A stretch of 64,000 bases of DNA from Methylobacter sp. S3L5C. Lineage in GTDB: Bacteria; Pseudomonadota; Gammaproteobacteria; Methylococcales; Methylomonadaceae. The notes under the pieces are model-generated. The model saw nothing but the letters and a program-made list of their open reading frames with translations. It was not told the origin of the DNA and ran no database searches. Shown piece after piece: positions 44,372 to 53,373 of the stretch. Position 1 is the stretch's first letter; each line of letters begins with the position of its first letter. Location of the stretch: positions 3,573,503 through 3,637,502 of the forward strand of contig NZ_CP076024.1 in NCBI RefSeq assembly GCF_022788635.1. Reading direction: 5' to 3'. A program made the position numbers and the translations under genes.

Positions 44372-45562
44372 TTATTTACTGCAAATCCTGATTTCGTCAT
44401 TGCCACTGACACCGTATGGCAATAGCGCCATGCTCAGATCAAGCATCGCGACACCATTAGAGTCAGAATACTTGGGGGCCGATAACTGCACTTTCGGGCA
44501 GGTAAAGCCAACGATATTACCGGCCGTTTGGCCGTGCTTAATAGCAAAGGCACCGGTGGTACTATCTTTAACAGCCGTCCACCAATCTTTGGTCGCAATA
44601 AGGCCCGCCTCCAATGAAATAGACCCGGAAGGCTTTCTGTCAGTAATCAATACCGACTCAGAGCCGAGTGTTTGACGGTAAGTGACGGTATTAGCGATAT
44701 CAAAACTTAACTTTTCAATCGCTGCGCCGTTATAGCCCAGCAAATGGATATCGGTCGTATTGGCTGTCGATACAGTGACGGGTGTTTGCCAGCCGGTAAA
44801 GTCTGTGGCGGGGGCCACTTGCGGGCTATCAGTAATAGTGCCCAGCAAACCGGTGAATTTCCACTTCATTTTGGGGATGGCTTTTGGTGACAGGTCAAAA
44901 CTCATCGTACCGCGAGCGCCCAACAATACATGTCTAACGCCGTCAAGATTGAAATAAATAGTTGCTGAGGTATTAGCAGTACCGGTACTGAAATTACTGT
45001 TAGGGGTATAAATAACATTAGCCCCAATAGAATAAGTACTGGTAGTGAGCGCCGGCGCCAATGCCCAGGGCCGAGAAATTGTTGCTACCTTGGTGCTACC
45101 GACATAACCGATAATTTCACCAGTTTGAGTGATGCCGGTACCGGCGACAATCGTTACTGTCATGCCCGTGTAAAAATCATCAATTGCCGAAGCGGCTGCG
45201 GCCAGGGCAATAGTCGTCAATGAGCCGGCGGCACCACACGCCCCGGTAATGGCAGCCGCAGTAATAGTCTCACTGAAACTTGCCGCTTTTAATAGCAAAC
45301 CCCATTCCGGAGCTACACCTGCTGCGCCCATACTGCCTGCTACTTCAGTATCAAACGATACCGAGGCATAGCTTTCTACCCGAATAGATCCAGAGTTAGC
45401 AAAATAGGGCCTGATAAAGTCACGCTCAACTGATGAGCCCTCTAATGGGGCAATATCTAGCCCACTACAGAGTACTGCATCAGTAATAGCAGGGCCAGAA
45501 TCAGTGCCGTAGGCAGCTTCCAGCTTAATGAGAATAAGCCGCTTTTTTTGTGATAATGGCAT
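44372..45562 (-). CDS. Siphovirus-type tail tube (major tail) protein
   Basis: The 396 residues are mainly beta. RLILIKLEAAYGTDSGP at the start and the ring-like fold around IEKLSFDIANTVTYRQTLGSESVLITDRKPSGSISLE are typical of tube proteins. An Ala/Thr/Gly-rich insert (about 105-215) is probably a surface Ig-like domain. The absence of a tail sheath gene next to it, with G/GT and a long tape measure, marks a non-contractile tail. GATTTTTT spacing suggests it heads the tail block. Confidence 0.78.
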   Translation of the reverse strand: MPLSQKKRLILIKLEAAYGTDSGPAITDAVLCSGLDIAPLEGSSVERDFIRPYFANSGSIRVESYASVSFDTEVAGSMGAAGVAPEWGLLLKAASFSETITAAAITGACGAAGSLTTIALAAAASAIDDFYTGMTVTIVAGTGITQTGEIIGYVGSTKVATISRPWALAPALTTSTYSIGANVIYTPNSNFSTGTANTSATIYFNLDGVRHVLLGARGTMSFDLSPKAIPKMKWKFTGLLGTITDSPQVAPATDFTGWQTPVTVSTANTTDIHLLGYNGAAIEKLSFDIANTVTYRQTLGSESVLITDRKPSGSISLEAGLIATKDWWTAVKDSTTGAFAIKHGQTAGNIVGFTCPKVQLSAPKYSDSNGVAMLDLSMALLPYGVSGNDEIRICSK

Positions 45563-45726
45563 TAGACAGTCTCGTTAATGGGTGATTTGGTCGTTTTTGC
45601 AACAGAAACCTTTGCAGCGGCAGCTTTAGCGGCTTGCTCGGCTTGGTATTGCTCCAGCGGGATTCTTATTCCTAGTTCAGGGTCAACAACGAATGTCCCT
45701 GCTTCCCCGGCATATTGATCTTGCAT
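45562..45726 (-). CDS. Small phage protein (54 aa) at the Mu gp38 position
   Basis: ATG at 45726 to TAA at 45562 encodes MQDQYAGEAGTFVVDPELGI and a C-terminal Ala/Lys-rich tail (AEQAAKAAAAKVSVAKTTKS). The stop codon overlaps the tail tube start by one base. No family is recognised; the place between gp37 and the tail proteins is that of Mu gp38. Confidence 0.65.
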   Translation of the reverse strand: MQDQYAGEAGTFVVDPELGIRIPLEQYQAEQAAKAAAAKVSVAKTTKSPINETV

Positions 45727-45728
45727 AA

Positions 45729-46172
45729 TTAAACTCCTGACCGTATAAATTGGTGGGTTATAAAAGACTCTTTCCAGATAAAAAAGCCGTTGACGAATGG
45801 CACCAGCGCACCGCCACTGTATTCCAAAGGATCAGCGCTGCCATCTGGACACCAGCCTAGCAACGCCGATTTAACGCTGGCTTGCAATAGATAACTGGCG
45901 TCTGCTGCATCACCACCGCGCGCATCGCGGACATTACGAACGGCAATCAGCACCGCAAACGATACGGCCAAGCGCTGCATGGTCGCGCCAATCAAGTCAC
46001 TTTCAGTCGCCATTACCCGCTCATGAAAGATATAACAACCGGCATCGCTTAAGCGTCCCGCCATAACATTGGTTAAATCAGCGGCACCGGCCACTTCTTT
46101 AAAGGCCGGTATTTGTGTCCGAATACGAGCTTCGATAAGGGGGCGTAAATTAGTAGCCACTTTCACGCCCAA
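45729..46172 (-). CDS. Mu gp37-like protein
   Basis: About 147 residues beginning VATNLRPLIEARIRTQIPAF and ending with FIWKESFITHQFIR match the Gp37 family in layout. The start is non-ATG (TTG at 46172 or GTG at 46166) and overlaps the end of the gp36-like gene. The role is probably in neck/tail joining. Confidence 0.75.
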   Translation of the reverse strand: MGVKVATNLRPLIEARIRTQIPAFKEVAGAADLTNVMAGRLSDAGCYIFHERVMATESDLIGATMQRLAVSFAVLIAVRNVRDARGGDAADASYLLQASVKSALLGWCPDGSADPLEYSGGALVPFVNGFFIWKESFITHQFIRSGV

Positions 46173-46560
46173 AGAGTGAAGCGCTTGAAGTAAAGCTGGC
46201 TGACTGTGTTGTCACCGCATCGGCAATGCCAGCAATGTCGGGCGCAATAGCCACCTTCCCCTGTCCAACCAGCTTTAAATAAGCAATCGCCTGAGAATAA
46301 AGAAACTCAACTTTCTCGATTTTCTGATCTTCATATAAATAATACCGGGTAATATCGCAGGCAATCCGCACCAGATTGGCAGGTATGTTGGTCAGCGGCA
46401 GATAAGCGACTAAATAGCCGTTAATTTCTGCCGTGGCATCGCCGATCACTTGATCAAGTACCGTGGTATTAATAGTGCCGACATTATCCCGATCAGTGAG
46501 ATGGATTATTTCCCGCTCACCGTAGCGATTGATTAGGTCTTGTTGGGTGCAGTAGGTCAT
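46150..46560 (-). CDS. Mu gp36-like protein (DUF1320)
   Basis: The 136 residues start MTYCTQQDLINRYGEREIIHLTDRD, the clear DUF1320 signature, and go on with a helical bundle (IACDITRYYLYEDQ). DUF1320 proteins resemble head-tail connector adaptors. It overlaps the gp37-like gene by 23 bases. Confidence 0.85.
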   Translation of the reverse strand: MTYCTQQDLINRYGEREIIHLTDRDNVGTINTTVLDQVIGDATAEINGYLVAYLPLTNIPANLVRIACDITRYYLYEDQKIEKVEFLYSQAIAYLKLVGQGKVAIAPDIAGIADAVTTQSASFTSSASLFGRESGY

Positions 46561-46569
46561 ATCATATTT

Positions 46570-46710
46570 TCACTGATTTAAAGTCACATCACCAGCCAGC
46601 AACGCCCATGCCACATTCCCTCGCGCCAAATGATATACACTTGCATCTGACACGCTGGATAGGCTTTCTGATGTTGTGAGGGCTGTGAAGGTTTCTGTGA
46701 GGAGGGTCAT
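46570..46710 (-). CDS. Small phage protein (46 aa)
   Basis: ATG at 46710 overlaps the SGNH gene stop codon (ATGA), and the frame ends at 46570, nine bases before the DUF1320 gene. The product, MTLLTETFTALTTSESLSSV through NVAWALLAGDVTLNQ, has a short hydrophobic stretch. Tight coupling supports translation; function is unknown. Confidence 0.6.
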   Translation of the reverse strand: MTLLTETFTALTTSESLSSVSDASVYHLARGNVAWALLAGDVTLNQ

Positions 46711-48671
46711 AATCTGATTAAATTCACTTCGGGTATGTAAATAGTCGCTGAACTTCCCGCCATTAATATTATTTGCACAGATACATACGCAAATCTAATT
46801 GGATTGCCGGTTGGCTGTATTAATGTAATTTCAGGTGATCTAAGGACACCAGCTCTCGGTATGTATTTACCCGGATAGCCAGAACCGGGATTACCCATTG
46901 TGTTGTCATATTTAGGGAATAGAGCTACCCCATATGCCTCAGCAACCGTATTTGATACGCCAACTAGATAAGCTCCAGCGGCTACTTCAATACTTCCAGA
47001 TAAGCTCTTTATTTCATAAGATAAATCCGCTTGAAATATATCACCTGCTGCCGGTAGTTTTTTCCATACCCATAGAACAGTCCCGTCCAATACTGATTGC
47101 CCGTAGTTGGATTCTGATGTAGGCAATGGAACAGTTCCAGTAGTTGTGACACCTGATTTTATACATTGCCAAAATCCTGTAGTAAAGCCAGTTGCTCTAA
47201 CATTATCTCCTAACTTCATTGCTGTAGACTGTGACCAGCCTTTAGCGCCATTGATATACCCATACTGAGTACCAGCTAAAGTGTTTGCCGAACATCCAAA
47301 ATCTAAGGTAATTGATGCTTGATCTGAGGGCGCATTAACTATTGTAATTAGTGTTCCACCAAATGTATGGTCTTCTTCCCCAGAGGCAATGTATGGTGCA
47401 ATAGTTACTGTATTTGTGCCACCTACCCACGTACCTTTTGTTGTTGCAATAGATACCGAATCAGGCCCACCAGCTACCGTAATTCCAGAACCAGCATAAA
47501 AGTTATTTGCACCACTAGCATTGTTTCCAGATAACCGTGGATTTGGTAGGTACTGCCTATCTGATCTTTGGTTAAGATGTATGTAGGTAGGTGAAACAAG
47601 GTTTTTAATTGACCTCGCTACCTGAATACCCATTACTTTTGCGCCTGATGTATTTGGGTGTACGCCATCAGTAGTAAATTCACTCTGGAATAAACCTGTT
47701 GATGGGTCAGCAAGTATGCTATCAGTATTTACATAAATTGCATTATCCAATAGTGCTATATAACCAGCTAACCATGATAGTAATTGTTGGCGCTTAATTA
47801 CACCTAAAGCGGTAGGGTTGGTAGTAGAGTTGGGTGAATTACTTGGGCTAGGTGATAGCACTACTACAGTTTTTCCAGCACTTAACGTAGTCTCTATGAT
47901 ATAGATATAATCAAGAATCATCTGCTCTATCAAATAAGAGTCATCTGAGTAATCGTTAGGGCCGGGTTCAAATATTAGTAAGTCAAAATTATCAAAATTT
48001 GCTGCAACATCAGAAGCGTACCTAGCTCGCATTTGCCAAACTTTGTTACCACCAACACCTTTATTAATTAGTTTACCAAATGGAAACTTTAACGCAGCAG
48101 ACATCCAGAACGCCCAGCCATTTGAGTTGTATAGCTCTGTGTTTGGTTGAGGGGTAGAATCGGTAGTACGTAATGAGGCTGAGGTCATGTTTGTTATTGA
48201 TGTTCCTAATAACAATATATTTTTAGCTATATTGCTATTACCACCAACCTCACTCCCCTCCAAAAACATCCTCTTCCCAACTCTCTCTGCGCCAATGCCA
48301 GTGAGGGCAGCGATTGAGGTGCGGGGGGTTATGGTTTCAGTACCCGCATATGCTTTAACCGGTATCGAAAACTCCACCGAACTCCCGGCCGAATAATTCC
48401 CCCGCGCATCAAAGGCTCTAACAGATATACTATGCGCACCAGCCGGAATGCCCGACAAGTTAATTATTGTCGTATTGCTACGCCCCACCTCATTTACCTC
48501 ACCATTCAAAAATGCTGCATAGCCAATTACACCAACAGCATCCGTTGATGCTGCGACAGTAACGGTTGCTGTTCCGTTTTCCAGCGCATTGGTAATGACT
48601 GGCGTACCAGGTGCTGTGGGTGCATTTGTATCGGGCGCAGGGTAAGTACCATTAAATGGGGCAGTAGCCAT
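46707..48671 (-). CDS. SGNH-hydrolase phage structural protein with N-terminal Ig/FN3-like domain
   Basis: The 654 residues form an Ig/fibronectin-like N-terminal domain (about 20-105), a GDSL/SGNH esterase domain and a beta-rich C-terminal domain (about 380-654). The esterase has block I GTSITN (Ser158), block II GGNK (about 208), block III GPND (237-240) and block V DGVH (335-338). Such esterases remove acetyl groups from sugars. In a phage particle this would fit de-acetylation of surface polysaccharide. Its place between the HI1506-like and gp36-like genes suggests a capsid- or neck-linked fibre. Confidence 0.75.
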   Translation of the reverse strand: MATAPFNGTYPAPDTNAPTAPGTPVITNALENGTATVTVAASTDAVGVIGYAAFLNGEVNEVGRSNTTIINLSGIPAGAHSISVRAFDARGNYSAGSSVEFSIPVKAYAGTETITPRTSIAALTGIGAERVGKRMFLEGSEVGGNSNIAKNILLLGTSITNMTSASLRTTDSTPQPNTELYNSNGWAFWMSAALKFPFGKLINKGVGGNKVWQMRARYASDVAANFDNFDLLIFEPGPNDYSDDSYLIEQMILDYIYIIETTLSAGKTVVVLSPSPSNSPNSTTNPTALGVIKRQQLLSWLAGYIALLDNAIYVNTDSILADPSTGLFQSEFTTDGVHPNTSGAKVMGIQVARSIKNLVSPTYIHLNQRSDRQYLPNPRLSGNNASGANNFYAGSGITVAGGPDSVSIATTKGTWVGGTNTVTIAPYIASGEEDHTFGGTLITIVNAPSDQASITLDFGCSANTLAGTQYGYINGAKGWSQSTAMKLGDNVRATGFTTGFWQCIKSGVTTTGTVPLPTSESNYGQSVLDGTVLWVWKKLPAAGDIFQADLSYEIKSLSGSIEVAAGAYLVGVSNTVAEAYGVALFPKYDNTMGNPGSGYPGKYIPRAGVLRSPEITLIQPTGNPIRFAYVSVQIILMAGSSATIYIPEVNLIRL

Positions 48672-48674
48672 AAT

Positions 48675-48878
48675 TTATTCCTTGGTTTTTCTAATAGACT
48701 TACTGGTTGCTTTGATAGCCTCATCAGTGACTATCTCAACAATCAACATTGGTTCGGCTTGTAATATATCAAGCTCATCTGCAGTGAAATGCTCATCTGA
48801 ATATTCCACTGGAATACTTGAATGAGCAACCCCACAGCGCCGAAAACCATCTGCCCTTGACGTGATTATGATAGTCAT
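48675..48878 (-). CDS. HI1506-related / Mu gp35-like protein
   Basis: The 67-residue product begins MTIIITSRADGFRRCGVAHS and contains FTADELDILQAEPML, a pattern shared by small Mu-like proteins following the major head gene (HI1506 in FluMu). It may be a head accessory protein. It lies four bases from both neighbours. Confidence 0.75.
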   Translation of the reverse strand: MTIIITSRADGFRRCGVAHSSIPVEYSDEHFTADELDILQAEPMLIVEIVTDEAIKATSKSIRKTKE

Positions 48879-48881
48879 AAA

Positions 48882-49775
48882 TCAACCTAAAGCCGGAACA
48901 ATAACCAGCTCTACCGAGTTGTACCAAGGGTTAGTTGTGCCGCCGATATTTTCCAGCCTAATCAACTGGCGAGCTGCCGCCTCATTAGAAGGACCAACCA
49001 ACAAATGGGTCGGCATAACATTCATGCTACTGCCATCTGGTTTGCGTTGCGTGCCGATAGCGACACGTGCAGCCGTGTAAGCGGCGACATCAAGTGCAGT
49101 CTTGCCCATATACGCCAACTGATGAAAGCCAAAGCCCACGTTATAACGCGCATCTGCGCCGTACATAAATTGGCGCTTTAAAAACACATTGTCGTCAGTT
49201 TCTCTGTCCAAATTGACAAACTTCACGTCTTGACGCTTTTGCATGACTAGTGGCTTCATGTAAGTGCGAGACAAGTCCATCAGGAACCAGGGCGCCGCAG
49301 CACCAGCTGCATAGTTGCTATAAACCGCTTCAACACCGGCAGCATCATAACCAACGTGATCAGTATCAAAAAAATACTGCCCATCAAGACCGATAGTTGA
49401 ATTACCCAGCAATAGCGATGACCACACCAGCGTATCGCCATGCTGGGCTGCTACCTCACCTTGCATGGCAAAGCGATTTCGATACAAGCCAAGCTGATCA
49501 TCTTCAATATCATTGCGATCGACACCAATGGTGTGCTCCCAATTTTTATTGATCAACTGGTAATTAGTCGCTTCAAGGTTATGGATAACCCTGCCACCAA
49601 CCCATTCGCGCATACCCGGTAAATCCCGCATCCAGCCGTAGTTTTCAATTTTTGCAGTAGACTGCACTTCCATGGCAACTAAGGGCCATTGCGGCTTGAC
49701 CGACTCAATACCTTGTAAAAACGCAGCCTGAAAGCCCTGCCCCAGGGCACGTAAAACACCTTGTGTAATTTGCAT
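48882..49775 (-). CDS. Major head protein, Mu gpT family
   Basis: The 297 residues match the Mu-like gpT major head subunit: LGQGFQAAFLQGIESVKPQW at the start and IENYGWMRDLPGMREWVGGRVIHNL in the middle. LLVGPSNEAAARQLIRLENI is near the end. It is HK97-fold by family. AAGGATCATC ahead of the ATG is its ribosome-binding site; the insertion sequence starts only 16 bases upstream of the start codon, leaving the site intact. Confidence 0.92.
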   Translation of the reverse strand: MQITQGVLRALGQGFQAAFLQGIESVKPQWPLVAMEVQSTAKIENYGWMRDLPGMREWVGGRVIHNLEATNYQLINKNWEHTIGVDRNDIEDDQLGLYRNRFAMQGEVAAQHGDTLVWSSLLLGNSTIGLDGQYFFDTDHVGYDAAGVEAVYSNYAAGAAAPWFLMDLSRTYMKPLVMQKRQDVKFVNLDRETDDNVFLKRQFMYGADARYNVGFGFHQLAYMGKTALDVAAYTAARVAIGTQRKPDGSSMNVMPTHLLVGPSNEAAARQLIRLENIGGTTNPWYNSVELVIVPALG

Positions 49776-49790
49776 GATGATCCTTAATTA

Positions 49791-51694
49791 GTGTTTGAAC
49801 GGTAATAAATTATTTAATACAAAACAATAAGTTGCGATAAAATAGGCTATTGAAAATCAAATAACAGCCTATTGGCGTATAAAATGCTGAATTTAAGTAA
49901 CTTGCTGATAATTATGATTATTATTTTCATCGAAAAGGGCTTGGCAAAAGCTACCTCCCGGATAAGCGCCTCAGCTTTCAAATTCTCGTTGGAAAACTCC
50001 CGATGAGAAAGGTATTTTCTCCACAAATGAGCATCGGTCAACGCGATATTGCTGATATCAAAATAGATGTTTCCTCCCGTGATGACATTCCGATCATCTT
50101 GCTGGGCTTGCAACACATTTATACGACTCAGCCATTAAGGGATGCTGTTTTTAAAATACTGGAGGATGTGGTGCCTACTAAAATTGACGCCGAAGTGACA
50201 AAAATCGTTGCCATCGACAAAGGCCGCCCCGGTATGAATCAATGGTCGATTTTGGTGTTAGGATCGCTACGCGTAGGACTGAATACAGACTATGATCGCA
50301 TTCTGGAGTTGGCCAATCAGCATAACACCCTACGTGAAATGCTCGGTCTTGGTTGCTTTGATGCCGACAAACGCTATCGCCTGCAAACCTTGAAAGACAA
50401 TCTCAAGCTGTTTACGCCAGCGATCATGGCGCGTATTAGTACTGAAGTTATTCGAGCCGGCTATCAATTACTGGATCTGGATATTCATGCGCTGATCAGA
50501 GGCCGTTGCGATTCTTTTGTGTTAAAAACCAACGTGCATTTTCCAACCGATATCAGTTTACTGCATGATGCGATCCGGATTCTGATTCGGACGTGCGTCA
50601 AATGGAGCTTGCAACATGCCTTGCCTGAATGGCGATTGCATAAGCACAACCTGTCTAAATTTAAAAGGCGGTATCGCACGCTGCAAAAACTCAAACATTC
50701 CACGTCAAAAAATGACGCTATCAAGGCCGCCAAAGCACTTGAGATCAAACAGGCCTACCAGGACTATATTGATTTGGCAGGGTTTTATCTTGAGCGCACT
50801 AAAGCCAGTATGTTGACGTTAAAAAATCACTTTCACATACCAGAAGTGTTGCTTACCGATCTGAGCACTTTTAGCCTGCATGCCGAACGTCAAATCGAGC
50901 AGATTAGACGTCGCGCTATTCAAGGAGAAACCATTCCCCATGATGAAAAAGTCTTTTCCCTGTTCCAGACCCACACCGAATGGATCAGCAAAGGCAAAGC
51001 CGGAGTCCCGGTTGAACTGGGCTTGCGGGTCTGTATCATGGAAGACCATCAGGGCTTTATATTGCACAGTCAAGTCATGCAAAAGACTACCGACGACAAA
51101 GTCGCCGTGCCGATGGTTAAAGCGACTCAAGTAAAATTCCCAAGTTTTAACGCCTGTAGCTTTGACAAAGGTTTCCACAGTCCGGCCAATCAAACCGACC
51201 TGAAAGCCCTCCTTGAGCAAGTCGTTTTACCCAAAAAAGGCAAGCTATCCAAAGCCGACCAGAATCGTGAATACACCGCGGAATTTAAACAGGCAAAAAA
51301 GCAACATTCCGCCGTAGAATCGGCTATTAATGCGTTAGAAGTACATGGGCTGGATAAGTGCCTTGATCATGGCATTGAAGCCTTCGAGCGTTATGTTGGC
51401 TTAGCCGTGTTATCGCGTAACATTCAAAAGCTCGGCACAATTAAACGCGACATGGAACGGCTAAGGCTTGTTAACGAGCAACAAAAACTAGCTGCCTGAC
51501 GCTTTTTTGAGAACAGCCAACAGGTTATCCACAGGAAAGGTGCGCTTATAATTTGTGATTATTAGAAATAATTCTGAAAAACTGATGGTAAATCAGAAAA
51601 TAAGTCGTTTGTTCCACTCCGGAAAGATTTTTCCAAAAAATATTTCCGGATGTTGAGCTGGTTTTTTTGAAAAGTGGCTTTTTCGTTCAGGCAC
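49791..51694 (+). mobile_element. ISNCY-type insertion sequence inside the prophage
   Basis: The element is 1904 bp, with inverted ends GTGTTTGAACG (49791-49801) and CGTTCAGGCAC (51684-51694), 9 of 11 matched. It is flanked by a 6-bp direct duplication TAATTA at 49785-49790 and 51695-51700. Removing it restores a natural junction from the decoration gene stop codon to the gpT ribosome-binding site. A subterminal hairpin AATAGGCT...AGCCTATT lies at 49841-49873. The transposase is on the plus strand, against phage transcription. Confidence 0.8.
50003..51499 (+). CDS. ISNCY-family (ISDol1-like) transposase
   Basis: The 498-residue protein has an N-terminal region GQRDIADIKIDVSSRDDIP and NTLREMLGLG, typical of ISNCY transposases. 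A DDE-type core follows, with FNACSFDKGFHSP and later AVESAINALEVHGLDKC. It appears full length with no internal stop codon, so the element may still be active. A DnaA-box-like TTATCCACA lies just after the stop codon. Confidence 0.85.
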   Translation: MRKVFSPQMSIGQRDIADIKIDVSSRDDIPIILLGLQHIYTTQPLRDAVFKILEDVVPTKIDAEVTKIVAIDKGRPGMNQWSILVLGSLRVGLNTDYDRILELANQHNTLREMLGLGCFDADKRYRLQTLKDNLKLFTPAIMARISTEVIRAGYQLLDLDIHALIRGRCDSFVLKTNVHFPTDISLLHDAIRILIRTCVKWSLQHALPEWRLHKHNLSKFKRRYRTLQKLKHSTSKNDAIKAAKALEIKQAYQDYIDLAGFYLERTKASMLTLKNHFHIPEVLLTDLSTFSLHAERQIEQIRRRAIQGETIPHDEKVFSLFQTHTEWISKGKAGVPVELGLRVCIMEDHQGFILHSQVMQKTTDDKVAVPMVKATQVKFPSFNACSFDKGFHSPANQTDLKALLEQVVLPKKGKLSKADQNREYTAEFKQAKKQHSAVESAINALEVHGLDKCLDHGIEAFERYVGLAVLSRNIQKLGTIKRDMERLRLVNEQQKLAA

Positions 51695-51701
51695 TAATTA
51701 A

Positions 51702-52118
51702 TTAAACGCCCAAGCCGAGCAATACCCAAACACCAGCCGATTCAACGGCAACGATTTTACCGGCACGAGAGCGGGTAGATGTGCCGCTGGTTTTAGCGAC
51801 AGTTTGATCGTCAACCAGGTAACAATCCGAACTAACATCAGCCTGGGCAATCAAATCGGTTGATGCTGAATTGCCAAACAAGAAGGTTCCGCGACCTACG
51901 CGCGCCTTAATCGCCCCTGCACCACCCGCTGAATTGTCAGCCGTATCTTCAAAGCGGCCAATGGCAATCAGTCCGGTTGCTGTGGTTGCGGGAGCTGCAT
52001 AGCCACCACTTAAAACAGCCAAGCCACCTTGCAGGCATTTAACGGCGGCTTTTACAGGAAACTCGCCGATATCACCGGTACGCTGCTTGGTATTTCTTTC
52101 TACTACTAATGCGGTCAT
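51702..52118 (-). CDS. Head decoration-like protein
   Basis: The 138 residues are rich in Ala, Gly and Thr: TTATGLIAIGRFEDTADNSAGGAGAIKARVGRGTFLFG. This resembles small beta proteins that stabilise phage heads, encoded between the protease/scaffold and major head genes. Its TAA stop codon lies next to the right target duplication of the ISNCY element. Confidence 0.65.
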   Translation of the reverse strand: MTALVVERNTKQRTGDIGEFPVKAAVKCLQGGLAVLSGGYAAPATTATGLIAIGRFEDTADNSAGGAGAIKARVGRGTFLFGNSASTDLIAQADVSSDCYLVDDQTVAKTSGTSTRSRAGKIVAVESAGVWVLLGLGV

Positions 52119-53195
52119 TTATTCGCTCCGGTATTTAATCATTTGCTCATCGGTTAAGCCGAGCTGTGACGCTACAGCCTGCTCATCGACAGAAAGTGCA
52201 GCGGTGACTGTGCCTTCTGGCGCCTTACCTTTGGTTTGCATACCAGACAAGGCGGCAATAGGTTGTGCCGAGTCCAGATAAGCCGATAACGATTCCAGGT
52301 TAGATTCACCTAACTTTTGTGCCCAGCCTTTTTGCGCAGCCAGCAAACGCCCATCGGCTAACGCCGGTTCAATCAACTTGCTTATCTTGTCAGTATTAAC
52401 AACGATGGATAGCGCAGCAAAATCAGCTTGCAATGCTGCCATCACCTCAACCGAGACAAATAAAGCCGGGTCCGGCGTTTGTGCGGACAGTGCAGACAGC
52501 GCAGTCAATTGATCAGTCTGAGCTGCCAAGAAAGCGGACAAGCCGGTTGTGGTGCCTTCCGGCGTAGAAATAGCGGCTTTCAGCTTGTCCAGTTCCGCGA
52601 GGATTTCGTCGAGCGTTGCCAGGGTGGGCAGGTTGAGCATATAGCGCAACCGCTCCAATAGTTCATCTTGATCCATAATCGAGCCTTGTAGTGATAAATC
52701 AAAGTGTGCCGCAGCCAGATCGGTTAGGCCGTCCAGTGCGGGGTAATTTACGAGTGCCGCCATTAGCAGGCCGGTAATTTCGCCGGTGCTTGGGTTGTAT
52801 TTCAAGACGGGAGAGATATAGCGGTATTCTTTGGCCTCAATTGCGGCTTGCGCTGATTCATTCCAGCCCACATCAGTCGCGTAAAGCCCATCATTAGGCC
52901 GCCAAGACAACGCAGAAAACCACCCGGCTGCCGGTGCTTTTTGGCCATTGGTTTTGCTGTGTAAGGTTTGGTGGTCGTAATCAATAAGATACTCGTCAGC
53001 TTGTTGCGCTGACGCACTTAATAGGGCGCTAGCGCTGGCCTCGGTCATCACCCAACCTGACAAGCCCAGTGGCCTTCCGTCTTTGGCGCGAAATCTACCG
53101 GCCGGCAATAACCTAAATTCAGTAGGCGCAGTACCGCTTAACTCGATTAATTGAGCAGACAGGGCAATGGTTTCGGTATTGGGTGTTTTTTTCAT
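52119..53195 (-). CDS. Mu I-like head protease / scaffold
   Basis: About 358 residues from the ATG at 53195 (MKKTPNTETIALSAQ). The N-terminal half is the Mu-like I protease: FRAKDGRPLGLSGWVM, DYDHQTLHS (with the likely catalytic His) and YRYISPVLKYNPSTGEITGLLMAALVNYPAL. The C-terminal half is helical and charged, as in an internal scaffold (Mu Z analogue). Upstream in-frame codons to 53285 are unlikely to be used. Confidence 0.82.
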   Translation of the reverse strand: MKKTPNTETIALSAQLIELSGTAPTEFRLLPAGRFRAKDGRPLGLSGWVMTEASASALLSASAQQADEYLIDYDHQTLHSKTNGQKAPAAGWFSALSWRPNDGLYATDVGWNESAQAAIEAKEYRYISPVLKYNPSTGEITGLLMAALVNYPALDGLTDLAAAHFDLSLQGSIMDQDELLERLRYMLNLPTLATLDEILAELDKLKAAISTPEGTTTGLSAFLAAQTDQLTALSALSAQTPDPALFVSVEVMAALQADFAALSIVVNTDKISKLIEPALADGRLLAAQKGWAQKLGESNLESLSAYLDSAQPIAALSGMQTKGKAPEGTVTAALSVDEQAVASQLGLTDEQMIKYRSE

Positions 53196-53373
53196 GGCTG
53201 TAGAATAAAACAGCCGGGGAGTTTTTAGCTTAAGCAAGCATTCGTAATCAACTATAAGCCTATAGCATGTGATTAGTCGCTTCAAAATAGCGCTAAAACT
53301 GCATTTAACGCCTATTTAACGGGGGTAAAATCAAAAAGTCTGATACTGATATAGATAGCAATAAAAGCAGGGC

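Noticed and set aside
49847-50116. 89-codon minus-strand ORF at the IS left end
   Set aside because: It overlaps the ISNCY end and transposase start and has no phage or IS family features.
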